Shown: piece by piece, positions 54,610 to 63,445 of the stretch
How positions within the stretch are numbered: position 1 is the stretch's first letter
Layout: every line of letters begins with the position of its first letter
NCBI RefSeq assembly: GCF_023612095.1
Contig: NZ_CP086235.1
Span: 889,001-953,000, forward strand
From: Cytobacillus firmus
GTDB taxonomy: Bacteria; Bacillota; Bacilli; Bacillales; Cytobacillaceae
DNA length: 64,000 nt
Reading direction: 5' to 3'
Notes under the pieces: model-generated
Seen by the model: the letters and a program-made list of their open reading frames with translations, nothing else
Told to the model about the DNA's origin: nothing
The model's database searches: none
Position numbers and translations under genes: made by a program

Positions 54610-54915
54610 TTGGACCGTATTGAAGAGATTACCACGGATGAATTGCAAAAAAAGCTGGAGGCTGGAGAGAAGCTTGAGCTTGTAGATGTTAGAGAAGATG
54701 AAGAAGTGGCATCCGGAATGATTCCTGGAGCCAGACATATCCGCATGGGCACGATCCCTGAGAATCTGGATAAATTTGATAAAGACACTGAGTATATCAT
54801 TATCTGCCGCTCTGGCGGCCGCAGCGGAAATGTATGTCATTACTTGCAGGAACAAGGATATAAGGTTCGCAATATGGCTGGCGGAATGCTGGACTGGCAG
54901 GGGAAAACAGAATAA
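54610..54915 (+). CDS. ytwF: Single-domain rhodanese YtwF
   Basis: A rhodanese-like sulfurtransferase domain: ELVDVREDEE, GARHIRMG and the active-site loop ICRSGGRSGN (catalytic Cys at about residue 63). TTG 54610 lies nine bases after GGAAAGG; GTG 54601 directly abuts that site. 101 aa, fitting B. subtilis YtwF. Sulfur acceptor unknown. A terminator follows. Confidence 0.88.
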   Translation: MDRIEEITTDELQKKLEAGEKLELVDVREDEEVASGMIPGARHIRMGTIPENLDKFDKDTEYIIICRSGGRSGNVCHYLQEQGYKVRNMAGGMLDWQGKTE

Positions 54916-54918
54916 ATT

Positions 54919-54950
54919 ACAAACGGGGCCAATTAGGCTTCGTTTTTTTT
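54919..54950 (+). terminator. Terminator of ytwF
   Basis: AAACGGGGCC, AATTA, GGCTTCGTTTTTTTT. Confidence 0.75.
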
Positions 54951-55018
54951 CGGATTGTTATTTTAAAAATTCCGAAAATTGTCCAAGCTAGTAAAAAATA
55001 CTGGGAGGAAACAACTCT

Positions 55019-55201
55019 ATGATTAAGGTAAAGTTATTCGATCATGAGCATGAAAAAGACCTGGAAAAGGATATGAATCATTTTCTTGAGAAAATTGAGG
55101 AGAAAAAACTTCTGGATATCAAATATAATGTGGCCGCAGTGCATGAGGATGAAGACGAACAGATTTATTGTTTTACTGCCATGGTAATATATAGAGCCTG
55201 A
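55019..55201 (+). CDS. cse60: Sporulation protein Cse60
   Basis: A 60-aa acidic protein (MIKVKLFDHEHEKDLEKDM, VHEDEDEQIYCFTAMVIY), close in length and sequence to B. subtilis Cse60, a SigE-dependent protein of unknown function. ATG 55019 follows GGGAGGAAACAACTCT. No clear SigE promoter could be picked out. Its stop lies within the terminator hairpin. Confidence 0.85.
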   Translation: MIKVKLFDHEHEKDLEKDMNHFLEKIEEKKLLDIKYNVAAVHEDEDEQIYCFTAMVIYRA

Positions 55202-55228
55202 CTCTAATGCATCAGGCTCTATTTTTAT
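55190..55228. terminator. Bidirectional terminator cse60/ytfP
   Basis: ATAGAGCCTGA, loop, TCAGGCTCTAT then TTTTATT: perfect 11-base arms overlapping the cse60 stop, adjoining the ytfP stop. Confidence 0.85.
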
Positions 55229-56496
55229 TACACGGTATGTGCAGATGCAGCTGCGTTTAATCCGGCTAACCGGCCTGTTACAAGTGCCGAAGTGATATTG
55301 TAACCGCCTGTGTAGCCATGGATATCCAAAATTTCTCCGCAGAAGAAAAGACCTTCCATCATTTTTGATGCCATTGTCTGCGGTTCAATTTCTTTGACGG
55401 AAACACCTCCGCCCGTAACAAAGGCTTTATCAAGAGGCAAAGTGCCGTTTACTTTAAACTGAAAAGATTTGCAGCCCTTAACAAAGCTTCTGATTTTTTC
55501 ATTGGAGATTGCAGCCCCTTGTGCAGATGGATCAATTCCGTTCTGTTCAAGAAGAAATAGCAGATACCTTTCCGGAAGCAGTCCTTTTAAGAGGTTTTTA
55601 ATGATTTTCTTCGGTTCTTCTTTAATCTTTTTGGACACTTCCTGAAAAAGAGGTTCTTCCTTTATATCCGGGAGTGCATCCAGGTTCATGGTTACTTCTT
55701 TTAAATTCCATTTCTTCATCGCTTTCACCGCATACTGGCTGCAGCGCAAGACTGCCGGGCCGCTTATGCCGAGATGTGTGAAGATCATATCCATCCGATG
55801 GGTGATGAGCGCTTTTCCTTTAGGGTTTAACACACTAAGTGCCACACTCCGCAGCGACAAGCCCTGCAGCGCTTTTTCTTTAATAAAGCTCTCTGAAGAA
55901 GTAAGCGGCACTTCAGTTGGAAAAAGCTCTGTAATCGTATGGCCTGCTTTTTCCGCCCATGCATAGCCGTCACCGGTTGAGCCGGTGTGAGGAACTGATT
56001 TTCCTCCGACGGCTATCACAACAGAGTCTGCTTCATAAACATCGCCTGTTTTTAATTCTACCGATTTCACCCTGCCGTTTTCATAGTGAACATCCTGGAT
56101 CGGGCTGTCTGTTTTGATATCGACCTTCAGTTCCCTCAGCCTTGAAATTAAGGCATCAACAACCGACTGCGCTTTGTCGGTAACGGGAAACATTCGCCCA
56201 TGATCTTCCTCTTTCAGCTCAATTCCCAAATTCTCAAAGAAGCGGATAATATCTTCATTGCTGAAAATCGAAAAAGCACTGTACAAAAACCTCCCATTGC
56301 CGGGAATATGCTTAATGATTTCATCTACTGGAAGCCGATTTGTGACATTGCAGCGACCCCCGCCGGAAATGGCAAGCTTCCTGCCAAGCTTGTTTCCTTT
56401 GTCAATCAGCAGAACCTTTGCCTTTTTCTCCGCAGCACCGATTGCTGCCATCAATCCCGAAGGACCTCCGCCTATCACTATTACATCATATTTCAT
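55228..56496 (-). CDS. ytfP: FAD-dependent oxidoreductase YtfP (HI0933 family)
   Basis: A flavoprotein of the HI0933/BaiN-like group. The N-terminal [18 protein letters not shown] binds [14 protein letters not shown] (residues about 44-54) and the C-terminal [10 protein letters not shown] ... [16 protein letters not shown] are family blocks. 422 aa. ATG 56496 has a weak site (GTTGGTG). Reaction not known for YtfP. It converges on cse60 and is divergent from ytgP. Confidence 0.9.
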   Translation of the reverse strand: MKYDVIVIGGGPSGLMAAIGAAEKKAKVLLIDKGNKLGRKLAISGGGRCNVTNRLPVDEIIKHIPGNGRFLYSAFSIFSNEDIIRFFENLGIELKEEDHGRMFPVTDKAQSVVDALISRLRELKVDIKTDSPIQDVHYENGRVKSVELKTGDVYEADSVVIAVGGKSVPHTGSTGDGYAWAEKAGHTITELFPTEVPLTSSESFIKEKALQGLSLRSVALSVLNPKGKALITHRMDMIFTHLGISGPAVLRCSQYAVKAMKKWNLKEVTMNLDALPDIKEEPLFQEVSKKIKEEPKKIIKNLLKGLLPERYLLFLLEQNGIDPSAQGAAISNEKIRSFVKGCKSFQFKVNGTLPLDKAFVTGGGVSVKEIEPQTMASKMMEGLFFCGEILDIHGYTGGYNITSALVTGRLAGLNAAASAHTV

Positions 56497-56725
56497 GGTT
56501 TCACCAACTTATCTAAATTCGCTAAGTAAACAATAGATTCATTATAAATCAAATATCCTATTTCTAAAAATAATCCCTCATTATACGGTATTGCAAGTGG
56601 AATTTCCCCGGCAAGAAGAGTACACTACAAATAGTGTGTCTAAAAAGATAGAAAAATGACGAACGCAGCTCGGCATTCATATACTGTTCTAGATTAATGC
56701 GCAGTTTTTTTAAGGAAGGGATTAT

Positions 56726-58342
56726 ATGTCATCTAAGCTTTTAAAAGGAACCTTCATCCTTACGCTTGGCACCATTATCTCGAAGGTTCTTGGTTTGTTT
56801 TATGTTATTCCTTTTTATCAAATAGTCGGGAAGGAAGGGACAGCCCTTTATTCCTTTTCGTATACACCTTATACAATCTTTATCAGTATCGCAACTGCAG
56901 GGGTTCCGCTGGCAGTTTCAAAGTTTATCTCTAAATACAATGCTATAGAGGAGTATGCTGTCGGCAGAAAGCTGTTCAAGTCAGGTTTGGTGATCATGAC
57001 GGCAAGCGGAGTCATCTCATTCCTGATCCTGTTCTTCCTTGCTCCGGCTGTTGCTGAAATGACCCTGGCAGGGAAAGATGTGGAGGTAAGTGTAGAAGAT
57101 GTTACAACCGTAATCAGAGCGGTATCATTTGCCCTGATTATTATTCCCTTCATGAGTTTGATAAGAGGATTTTTCCAGGGTCATCAGTCTATGGGGCCAA
57201 CTGCGGTTTCACAGGTAGTGGAGCAGATTGTCCGCATCCTGTTTGTGCTTGCAGGTGCATATGTGGTCTTAAATGTGATGGAAGGCTCGCTCACTGCAGC
57301 AATCAGTGTCGCCACTTTCGCAGCTTTTATTGGAGGACTCGGAAGCCTCGGGGTGTTATTCTGGTACTGGTATAAACGCAAGCCGCATTTGGATAAAATG
57401 CTTGAAGAAGATAAAGGAACAGTGGACATCTCTCTAAAGGAGATATACAAAGAAATCATTCTTTATGCTGCACCTTTTGTGTTTGTAGGTCTTGCAAATC
57501 CGCTCTTTCAGTTTATTGATCAGATTACATTTACCAGAGCGATGGACGCTATTGGCGAAGCAGGCAATGCTGTAGCAGCATTTTCTGTCCTGAACTTTGA
57601 GACCCATAAGCTGGTCATCATTCCGGTCTCACTTGCCACAGCCTTCTCGCTGACGCTTGTGCCGAGTGTGACGAAAGCATTCATGGAAGAAGACCGGGCA
57701 GACTTAAATCGCCAGCTGAACCAGACGTTCCAGGTGCTTTTATTTCTGACTCTTCCTGCCGTGGCAGGATTGTCCCTGCTTGCAGAGCCCGTTTTTACCC
57801 TATTCTATGAGCATAAAGATTTGGGTACTGAAGTGTTGAGAACTTATGCACCGGTGGCGATTCTCTTTGCTTACTTTTCGGTAACAGCAGCTATTCTGCA
57901 GGGAATCAACGAACAGCGGTTCACAATTTTGAGCTTGCTGACAGGCCTGCTTGTAAAGCTGTCATTGAATATTCCGCTCATAAAACTGTTCGAAACACAG
58001 GGAGCCGTATTTGCAACCGCACTTGGCTATATTGCGGCGATCTTAATTAACCTGTATGTAATAAAAACATATGCAAAATATCCATTCAAACTTGTCTTAA
58101 GACGAGGTACGCTGATTGTATTATTTACTGCATGCATGTACATTGCTGCAGGCATTGTTTATAAAATCATAACTGTCTTTTTATCCCCGGCATCCAATGT
58201 CCAGGCAATAATTATTGTCATCATCTGCGCAGCAGCAGGAGCCGGAGTTTATTTCTACCTAAGCTTCAGAACAAAACTAATCTATCTCCTCTTCGGATCA
58301 AGGGTTGATAGAATGCTGAAGAAATTAAGACTGAAAGCATAA
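56726..58342 (+). CDS. ytgP: Lipid II flippase-type MOP protein YtgP (MurJ)
   Basis: A 538-aa membrane protein of about 14 helices in the MOP/MviN superfamily (GTFILTLGTIISKVLGLFYVIPFY at the N-terminus, then SLIRGFFQGHQSMGPTAVSQ). B. subtilis YtgP is one of the lipid II flippases (MurJ) that carry cell-wall precursors outward. ATG 56726 follows AAGGAAGGG. It is monocistronic with a terminator. Confidence 0.92.
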   Translation: MSSKLLKGTFILTLGTIISKVLGLFYVIPFYQIVGKEGTALYSFSYTPYTIFISIATAGVPLAVSKFISKYNAIEEYAVGRKLFKSGLVIMTASGVISFLILFFLAPAVAEMTLAGKDVEVSVEDVTTVIRAVSFALIIIPFMSLIRGFFQGHQSMGPTAVSQVVEQIVRILFVLAGAYVVLNVMEGSLTAAISVATFAAFIGGLGSLGVLFWYWYKRKPHLDKMLEEDKGTVDISLKEIYKEIILYAAPFVFVGLANPLFQFIDQITFTRAMDAIGEAGNAVAAFSVLNFETHKLVIIPVSLATAFSLTLVPSVTKAFMEEDRADLNRQLNQTFQVLLFLTLPAVAGLSLLAEPVFTLFYEHKDLGTEVLRTYAPVAILFAYFSVTAAILQGINEQRFTILSLLTGLLVKLSLNIPLIKLFETQGAVFATALGYIAAILINLYVIKTYAKYPFKLVLRRGTLIVLFTACMYIAAGIVYKIITVFLSPASNVQAIIIVIICAAAGAGVYFYLSFRTKLIYLLFGSRVDRMLKKLRLKA

Positions 58343-58347
58343 AAAAT

Positions 58348-58376
58348 AAAAGGTCTCCATGATGGGGGCCTTTTCT
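58348..58376 (+). terminator. Terminator of ytgP
   Basis: AAAAGGTCTCC, ATGAT, GGGGGCCTTTTC (two wobble or mismatch pairs). Confidence 0.75.
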
Positions 58377-58424
58377 AAAGAATTCTTAGGGTTTGTTTTA
58401 GTTGCCTTTATACCAAAGCACTGA

Positions 58425-58552
58425 GTTGATTGGAGCGGAGGTTACTTGACTCCTGCGGGAGTAGCAGGACAGGTGAGACCCCGCAGGCGCGAAGCGACGA
58501 GGAGGCTCACCGCCTGCCCCGCGGAAAGCAAGTGACCCGTGCTGAAATCAAC
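58425..58552. repeat. GC-rich dispersed repeat D
   Basis: Bounded by GTTGAT and ATCAAC, with GACTCCTGCGGGAGTAGC, GGTGAGACCCCGCAGG and GGAGGCTCACCGCCTGCC inside. About 128 bp, much richer in GC than its surroundings. It looks like a widely spread Bacillaceae intergenic repeat, unrelated to copies A-C. Confidence 0.7.
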
Positions 58553-58629
58553 GGGCAGAATATTTAAGGTGTTTTAATAACGGACTTAAAACTAAATTGG
58601 AGTAAATTTGATTAATAGGGAGGGTCATT

Positions 58630-59349
58630 ATGAGAATAGACAAAATGCTCGCCAACCTCGGCTACGGCAGCCGTAAGGATGTTAAAAAGCTATTAAAAGA
58701 TGGAGCCGTAACCGTTAATGATGAGAAAGTAAAGGATCCAAAACACCATGTCGATCCTGAACAGGATGCCGTTATCATCAACGGCGAAAAAGTTGAATAC
58801 AAGGAATTCATTTATTTAATGATGAACAAACCGCCTGGCGTCATTTCGGCAACAGAGGACTCACAATCTGAGACCGTGGTGGACCTGCTCGAAATGGAAG
58901 ACCTAGTGTTTTCTCCTTTTCCGGTAGGGCGTCTCGATAAGGATACAGAAGGACTTTTGCTGCTGACGAATGATGGCCAGTTGTCCCATCGCCTGCTTTC
59001 ACCCAAAAAACATGTCCCCAAAACCTATTTTGCAGTCATAGACAGTGAAGTTACAGCAGAGGATATAGCCGCATTTCAAAAAGGGGTTATATTGGATGAT
59101 GGCTATGAAACCAAGCCCGGAACATTAAAAATTCTTAAGTCCGGGATCACCTCTGATATAGAATTAACAATAACAGAAGGCAAGTTCCATCAAGTGAAAA
59201 GGATGTTCGAAGCTGTGGGAAAGAAAGTTATTTACTTAAAGAGACTTTCCATGGGCCCGCTCGAGCTGGATGAGACATTGGAATTGGGAGAATATCGGGA
59301 ATTGACGGAAGAAGAGCTTGATATGCTGATGAATTATGAAGTGGGATAA
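58630..59349 (+). CDS. 16S rRNA pseudouridine synthase, RsuA family
   Basis: RsuA-type enzymes make pseudouridine 516 in 16S rRNA. An S4 RNA-binding domain (MRIDKMLANLGYGSRKDVKKL) is followed by the synthase domain: NKPPGVIS, GRLDKDTEGLLLLTNDG with the catalytic Asp (residue about 104), and EGKFHQVKRM. 239 aa. ATG 58630 follows AGGGAGG. The B. subtilis equivalent lies between ytgP and ytzE as here (ytzG). Confidence 0.92.
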   Translation: MRIDKMLANLGYGSRKDVKKLLKDGAVTVNDEKVKDPKHHVDPEQDAVIINGEKVEYKEFIYLMMNKPPGVISATEDSQSETVVDLLEMEDLVFSPFPVGRLDKDTEGLLLLTNDGQLSHRLLSPKKHVPKTYFAVIDSEVTAEDIAAFQKGVILDDGYETKPGTLKILKSGITSDIELTITEGKFHQVKRMFEAVGKKVIYLKRLSMGPLELDETLELGEYRELTEEELDMLMNYEVG

Positions 59350-59356
59350 GACATGA

Positions 59357-59389
59357 AAATCGCCCTGAGAGCAGGGCGATTTTTTATTT
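59357..59389 (+). terminator. Terminator of the rsuA-type gene
   Basis: AAATCGCCCT, GAGAGC, AGGGCGATTTTTTAT. Confidence 0.88.
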
Positions 59390-59413
59390 ATTATGCTGTT
59401 TTCGCTTTAAGTA

Positions 59414-59635
59414 TTATGATGACATCTTTACTTTCTTTTGAGTAATAGTCCATTTCCCTCTGCTCGGACTCTTAACCAAGTCATTGTAGGCGAGGACATT
59501 TAAATCTCTTTGAATGGTGCGAGGAGTGATCCCAAATTCCTCTACAAGCTCCTGAGTTGTTACAGTTCCGCGCTTACTTATAAACATGTAGACGGATTTT
59601 ACACGGTTTAACATCCGGTTAGTCGAAGGTTTCAA
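59414..59635 (-). CDS. ytzE: DeoR-type HTH regulator YtzE
   Basis: A short regulator made up almost only of a DeoR-family winged helix (TTQELVEEFGITPRTIQRDL, residues about 27-46). 73 aa from TTG 59635, eight bases after AGGGAG; this gives MKPSTNRML, as in B. subtilis YtzE. There is no effector-binding domain. Its targets are unknown; a perfect palindrome lies 60-80 bases upstream and could be its own operator. Confidence 0.87.
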   Translation of the reverse strand: MKPSTNRMLNRVKSVYMFISKRGTVTTQELVEEFGITPRTIQRDLNVLAYNDLVKSPSRGKWTITQKKVKMSS

Positions 59636-59644
59636 AAAAACCAC

Positions 59645-60076
59645 TCCCTATCCTTTTTTCAAACCCCATGGCAATTTTCTGCAACCGACAGCTACATTGA
59701 AGGTTAACCTTCAATCGTATGTAGTTTTCTTTTCCCCAGACAACCCCTTTATATTCGGTTTTTAGTCAAGATGTCATACCTCTGACTATATTGTAACTCT
59801 ATTATCTGATTATTTCTACTTCAAGGCGAAAATTTTACAAAATATTTATAATGGTGCTTCTTTTTCTAGTCTTTGCGTTCCCTCCTTTTTTAATGTATGT
59901 TTAATTCCCTAAATTACTGCAATTAAACTTCGATTGAAAAAGACACGATTACTATAGCTTATGGCAGAAGGGGCTTGTAATATGTACAGAAAATTCTAAA
60001 ATATTTTCCGGATTTGCCTATATCCTAAAATTTGTTTTTTGATTATAATCAATTGGTATATTTATATGTAAGATTG
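59645..60076. other. 432-bp intergenic region with a perfect 20-bp palindrome
   Basis: No gene is seen. ATTGAAGGTTAACCTTCAAT lies at 59696-59715, flanked by CTAC and GTAG. The remainder is AT-rich and should hold promoters for ytzE (leftward) and the protease-ankyrin gene (rightward). Confidence 0.6.
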
Positions 60077-60091
60077 AAAGGAAGAAAAGTT

Positions 60092-61366
60092 ATGGAAGCT
60101 CACACTCTGAGAGATCGACTGGTATACCCGAAGGAAAGTATTTATTTTGCATTTGTTGCTTTATTTAGTATTGTGTCTTATATTTTTCTCGCATTTTCTA
60201 TTATTGGGATTGTTATTATTTTTACTTTGATCCTTGTATCTCTCTTGTTCCATGGGATTATGATGGGTGGCATCAGAAGAAACGGGGTAAGAATAAGTGA
60301 GAAACAGTTTCCGGAGATTTATGAAAAAGCAGTAATGACTGCGAAGGAAATGGGTTTACAGGATCTGCCGGATATTTACGTCATTGAGTCTGAAGGGGTT
60401 CTAAATGCCTTTGCCACCAGATTTTTCAAAAGAAATATGGTTGTCTTATATTCTGGTATTTTTGAGCTGGTTGAGCGGGGAGCTGAAAAGGAAGTGCTGT
60501 TCGTCCTGGCCCATGAGTTCGCTCATTTAAAAAGAAAACATGTTATCATAAGTCTCCTCCTGCTTCCTGCTATGTGGGTTCCCTTCCTGGGGAATGCGTA
60601 CCTGAGAGCTTGCGAGTATACATGTGATCGTTATGCTGCCTTTTATATAAAATCTTTTGAAGCATCAAGGGATGCTTTAACCATGCTTGCCATTGGAAAA
60701 GACCTTTATCCTAAGGTCAATAAACAGGCATATATGGAGCAGCTTCAAACAGAAACTGGATTTTTTGTCTGGCTGAATGAAAAACTATCCACGCATCCCC
60801 ACTTGCCAAAAAGAATATATGCCCTATCGAAGTTTTTTGCCAATGAATCTACAATTGAATTAACAGAACCGAAGGGCAGAGTTTGGATTGGAGCAGCAGT
60901 GTCAGTCCTGTCTTTGACGATTTTATCCGCAGGACTCTGGTTTGGCTTTAAAACACTTGAAAAAATGGATTTATGGACTGAAACAGTTATGGGGATTGAA
61001 GGTGCCACAGCACTAATGAACGCAGCGAGCGAAAATGATACTGACATGGTTCACACATTATTGACTGATGGTGCGGATATTGAAGAAACGGATGCAGACG
61101 GGACTACTGCATTACACTGGGCTGTTTCTTATGGCCAGTATGACAGCGCTGCTCTTCTGCTCGAAAGCGGGGCCAACCCTAATGTGATCGATAACTATCA
61201 AACCTCTCCTTTAATGAGTGCAGTGTTTAATGATGATATTGAAATGGCTGCGCTGCTTCTGGAGTATGGCGCTGATCCCTCTGTGAAAGATGCCGAGGGC
61301 TATACAGCCTATGATTACGCAAAGGACTTTGAAAATATAGAATTAATGGAAATCCTCCAGCCATAA
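60092..61366 (+). CDS. Membrane M48 metalloprotease fused to ankyrin repeats
   Basis: Residues about 14-65 hold two membrane helices. The M48 domain follows: HEFAHLKRKH (HExxH, residue about 155), and the third-ligand region ACEYTCDRYAAF. A further helix (IGAAVSVLSLTILSAGLWFGF, about 270-292) leads to three or four ankyrin repeats (TALMNAASENDTDMVHTLLTDGAD; TALHWAVSYGQYDSAALLLESGA; SPLMSAVFNDDIEMAALLLEYGAD). 424 aa. ATG 60092 lies seven bases after AAAGGAAG. The ankyrin part may bind a protein substrate or partner. Role unknown. Confidence 0.88.
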   Translation: MEAHTLRDRLVYPKESIYFAFVALFSIVSYIFLAFSIIGIVIIFTLILVSLLFHGIMMGGIRRNGVRISEKQFPEIYEKAVMTAKEMGLQDLPDIYVIESEGVLNAFATRFFKRNMVVLYSGIFELVERGAEKEVLFVLAHEFAHLKRKHVIISLLLLPAMWVPFLGNAYLRACEYTCDRYAAFYIKSFEASRDALTMLAIGKDLYPKVNKQAYMEQLQTETGFFVWLNEKLSTHPHLPKRIYALSKFFANESTIELTEPKGRVWIGAAVSVLSLTILSAGLWFGFKTLEKMDLWTETVMGIEGATALMNAASENDTDMVHTLLTDGADIEETDADGTTALHWAVSYGQYDSAALLLESGANPNVIDNYQTSPLMSAVFNDDIEMAALLLEYGADPSVKDAEGYTAYDYAKDFENIELMEILQP

Positions 61367-61397
61367 AAACTGCCTCTTTGAAGGGGCAGTTTTTTTA
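61366..61397 (+). terminator. Terminator of the protease-ankyrin gene
   Basis: AAAACTGCCTCTTT, short loop, AAGGGGCAGTTTTTTT. Confidence 0.85.
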
Positions 61398-61463
61398 TGC
61401 CTTTATTAAATTAGTGCAAACTTTTTCCAGTGATATTCGTATGTATAGTCAGGAGGAGAGAAA

Positions 61464-62180
61464 ATGAAGCTATTAAACGTTGAAATTGCATCAGCAGGCT
61501 ATGAAAATGAAAAACCGATCATACATAATATTCGATTTGATTTACAGGAAGGGGAATTGATCGGCCTGATAGGGCCAAACGGCGCTGGAAAAAGCACAAC
61601 GATTAAAACCATTCTGGGATTGATGGAGCATAAAAAGGGAGCAGTGGAATTTAAGCATGGTGTGAAATATTCCTATATCCCGGAACGGCCTATTTTTTAT
61701 GATGAGCTGACACTTTGGGAACACCTGGATTTTACAGCGGCAGTGGAAGGATTGCCGGAATTACATTATAGGAAGAAAGCAGAGGAGCTCTTAAAAGAGT
61801 ATAATCTGTCTGAACATGCTCACAAGTTTCCCGGAACCTATTCAAAAGGAATGCAGCAAAAGGCTATGCTGATTCTTGCGATGATTGCCGTTCCGGATGT
61901 TTATATCATTGATGAACCGTTTATTGGGCTTGATCCTAATGCAATGAAACTGTTTCTGGAATCAGTTGACCGGGAAAGGAAAAGAGGCGCAGGCATTCTC
62001 ATGTCCACGCATGTTCTGGATACGGCAGAGAAAGTATGCAGCCGCTTCTTAATTGTGCATGAGGGGCAGTTGAAGGCTTCAGGCACAATATCTGATATCA
62101 GGGAGAAATGCAATCTTCCCGCTGGGTCACTTTATGAATGTTTTCATCAGATCGCAGAGGGAAACGGCAATGAAAAGTAA
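61464..62180 (+). CDS. ythP: ABC transporter ATP-binding protein YthP
   Basis: ATPase of an exporter-type ABC system. Walker A GPNGAGKSTT (residues about 33-42), signature TYSKGMQQKAML, Walker B VYIIDEPFIGLD and H-loop STHVLDTA are present. 238 aa. ATG 61464 follows AGGAGG. The 3' end overlaps ythQ. In B. subtilis YthPQ is linked to exoprotease/EcsAB-like functions only by similarity; substrate unknown. Confidence 0.9.
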   Translation: MKLLNVEIASAGYENEKPIIHNIRFDLQEGELIGLIGPNGAGKSTTIKTILGLMEHKKGAVEFKHGVKYSYIPERPIFYDELTLWEHLDFTAAVEGLPELHYRKKAEELLKEYNLSEHAHKFPGTYSKGMQQKAMLILAMIAVPDVYIIDEPFIGLDPNAMKLFLESVDRERKRGAGILMSTHVLDTAEKVCSRFLIVHEGQLKASGTISDIREKCNLPAGSLYECFHQIAEGNGNEK

Positions 62181-63348
62181 CTCTCTCTTCCTCAGAAGGC
62201 TAATAAACAGCTGGAGTTACCAGTTTGGTATTTTCCGTTCCATTGCCGATTGGACCATCATGGTCTATCTCATTGTTCCGGGAACTGTCATCTTTGGAAT
62301 GAACTATCGCTCCTGGTGGCTGGAAACTCCGGAATGGATGGCTGGCATGCCATTGTTTCTCCTTTTCTTTCTGTTCTATATTTTTTCATGGATTGGAAAT
62401 TTCCGCCCATTTGTATTAGAGGCAGATAAGGTATTTCTGGTAAAAAATAAGACCCTCTTTATGGGAATGAGAAAATGGGGATTTGGTTACTCACTAATCT
62501 TTCAGGCAATCAGTACAGCAGCAATGATTGCTATTTTTCTTCCTTTTTTAAAGAACAGATATCTTTTAGATTGGGGCCAAATCGCTGTCATGCTGCTCTT
62601 TTTCATCTCACTGAAATGGTCTATTATGACAGTTTCTTATTTTTTGAAAAGGATTGAAGGGAAATTTAAAAGATATGTGGTCACCTTTGTGCTGTTTGTA
62701 CTCTTAAGCTGGTTCAGCCAGCTTGTATATTCACTCTGGTCTATCGGTGCAGACTTTCCGGTTATAATTGCATCAGCATTGCTGATTTCCGGCGCACTTA
62801 TAAGAGCTTCCCGGCTGCTGAAAAAAATCTCGGCCTTAGAGTTTGAGGTCATGCTTGAACAAGAAGAAAAAACAAAGTATATAAAATGGATATTTATGAT
62901 GGCTCCTGATCTGGAAAAGCCGGTTGTTTATATGCGGACAAAACCGCTATTATTCAGAAACTCCAGAAGGGTCTTTAATAAGAGAACACCCATAACGGGA
63001 CTGGCGGAATTATTTTTAAAGATTTTTATTCGAAACCCCTCGTATATTTTCGGTTATTTTCAAATCATTTCCGTGAGCGCTGCCGGCATTCTTCTTATAC
63101 CGCCTTTATGGATAAAGGTAATTGTATCAGGTGTCTTTCTTTTCCTGATGTATTCCTGGCTCTCTCTTACTTGGGATAAAGCCATTATGTCTCACCCCTT
63201 TACTAAAAAATACAGTGAAAAGGATTTTTACTTTACTGCGAGAAATAGGACGGTCTTAGCCCTTTTTCTCCTCTCCATTTTACTGTTAGGGCTATTTTTA
63301 GGCGCATCAACGCTAATCTTGGCAAGATTCAGCTTTCCTGGTGCATAA
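62170..63348 (+). CDS. ythQ: ABC transporter permease YthQ (EcsB-like)
   Basis: Membrane partner of YthP: a 392-aa protein with about eight helices (ADWTIMVYLIVPGTVIFGM, GMPLFLLFFLFYIFSWIGNF and others) in the pattern of EcsB. The start is ATG 62170, eight bases after GAGGG, overlapping ythP by 11 bases. The frame is open to 62134 but without a site. The operon ends here; pepV follows after about 97 bases. Confidence 0.87.
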   Translation: MKSNSLFLRRLINSWSYQFGIFRSIADWTIMVYLIVPGTVIFGMNYRSWWLETPEWMAGMPLFLLFFLFYIFSWIGNFRPFVLEADKVFLVKNKTLFMGMRKWGFGYSLIFQAISTAAMIAIFLPFLKNRYLLDWGQIAVMLLFFISLKWSIMTVSYFLKRIEGKFKRYVVTFVLFVLLSWFSQLVYSLWSIGADFPVIIASALLISGALIRASRLLKKISALEFEVMLEQEEKTKYIKWIFMMAPDLEKPVVYMRTKPLLFRNSRRVFNKRTPITGLAELFLKIFIRNPSYIFGYFQIISVSAAGILLIPPLWIKVIVSGVFLFLMYSWLSLTWDKAIMSHPFTKKYSEKDFYFTARNRTVLALFLLSILLLGLFLGASTLILARFSFPGA

Positions 63349-63445
63349 TAAATGTATGTTTTATTAAACGGTCCCATAAGCAAAAGGCGGACAAAGTGGG
63401 TTATAATGGGGAAATCATAAGTGTTCAAGTCAAGGAGGCAACTGT

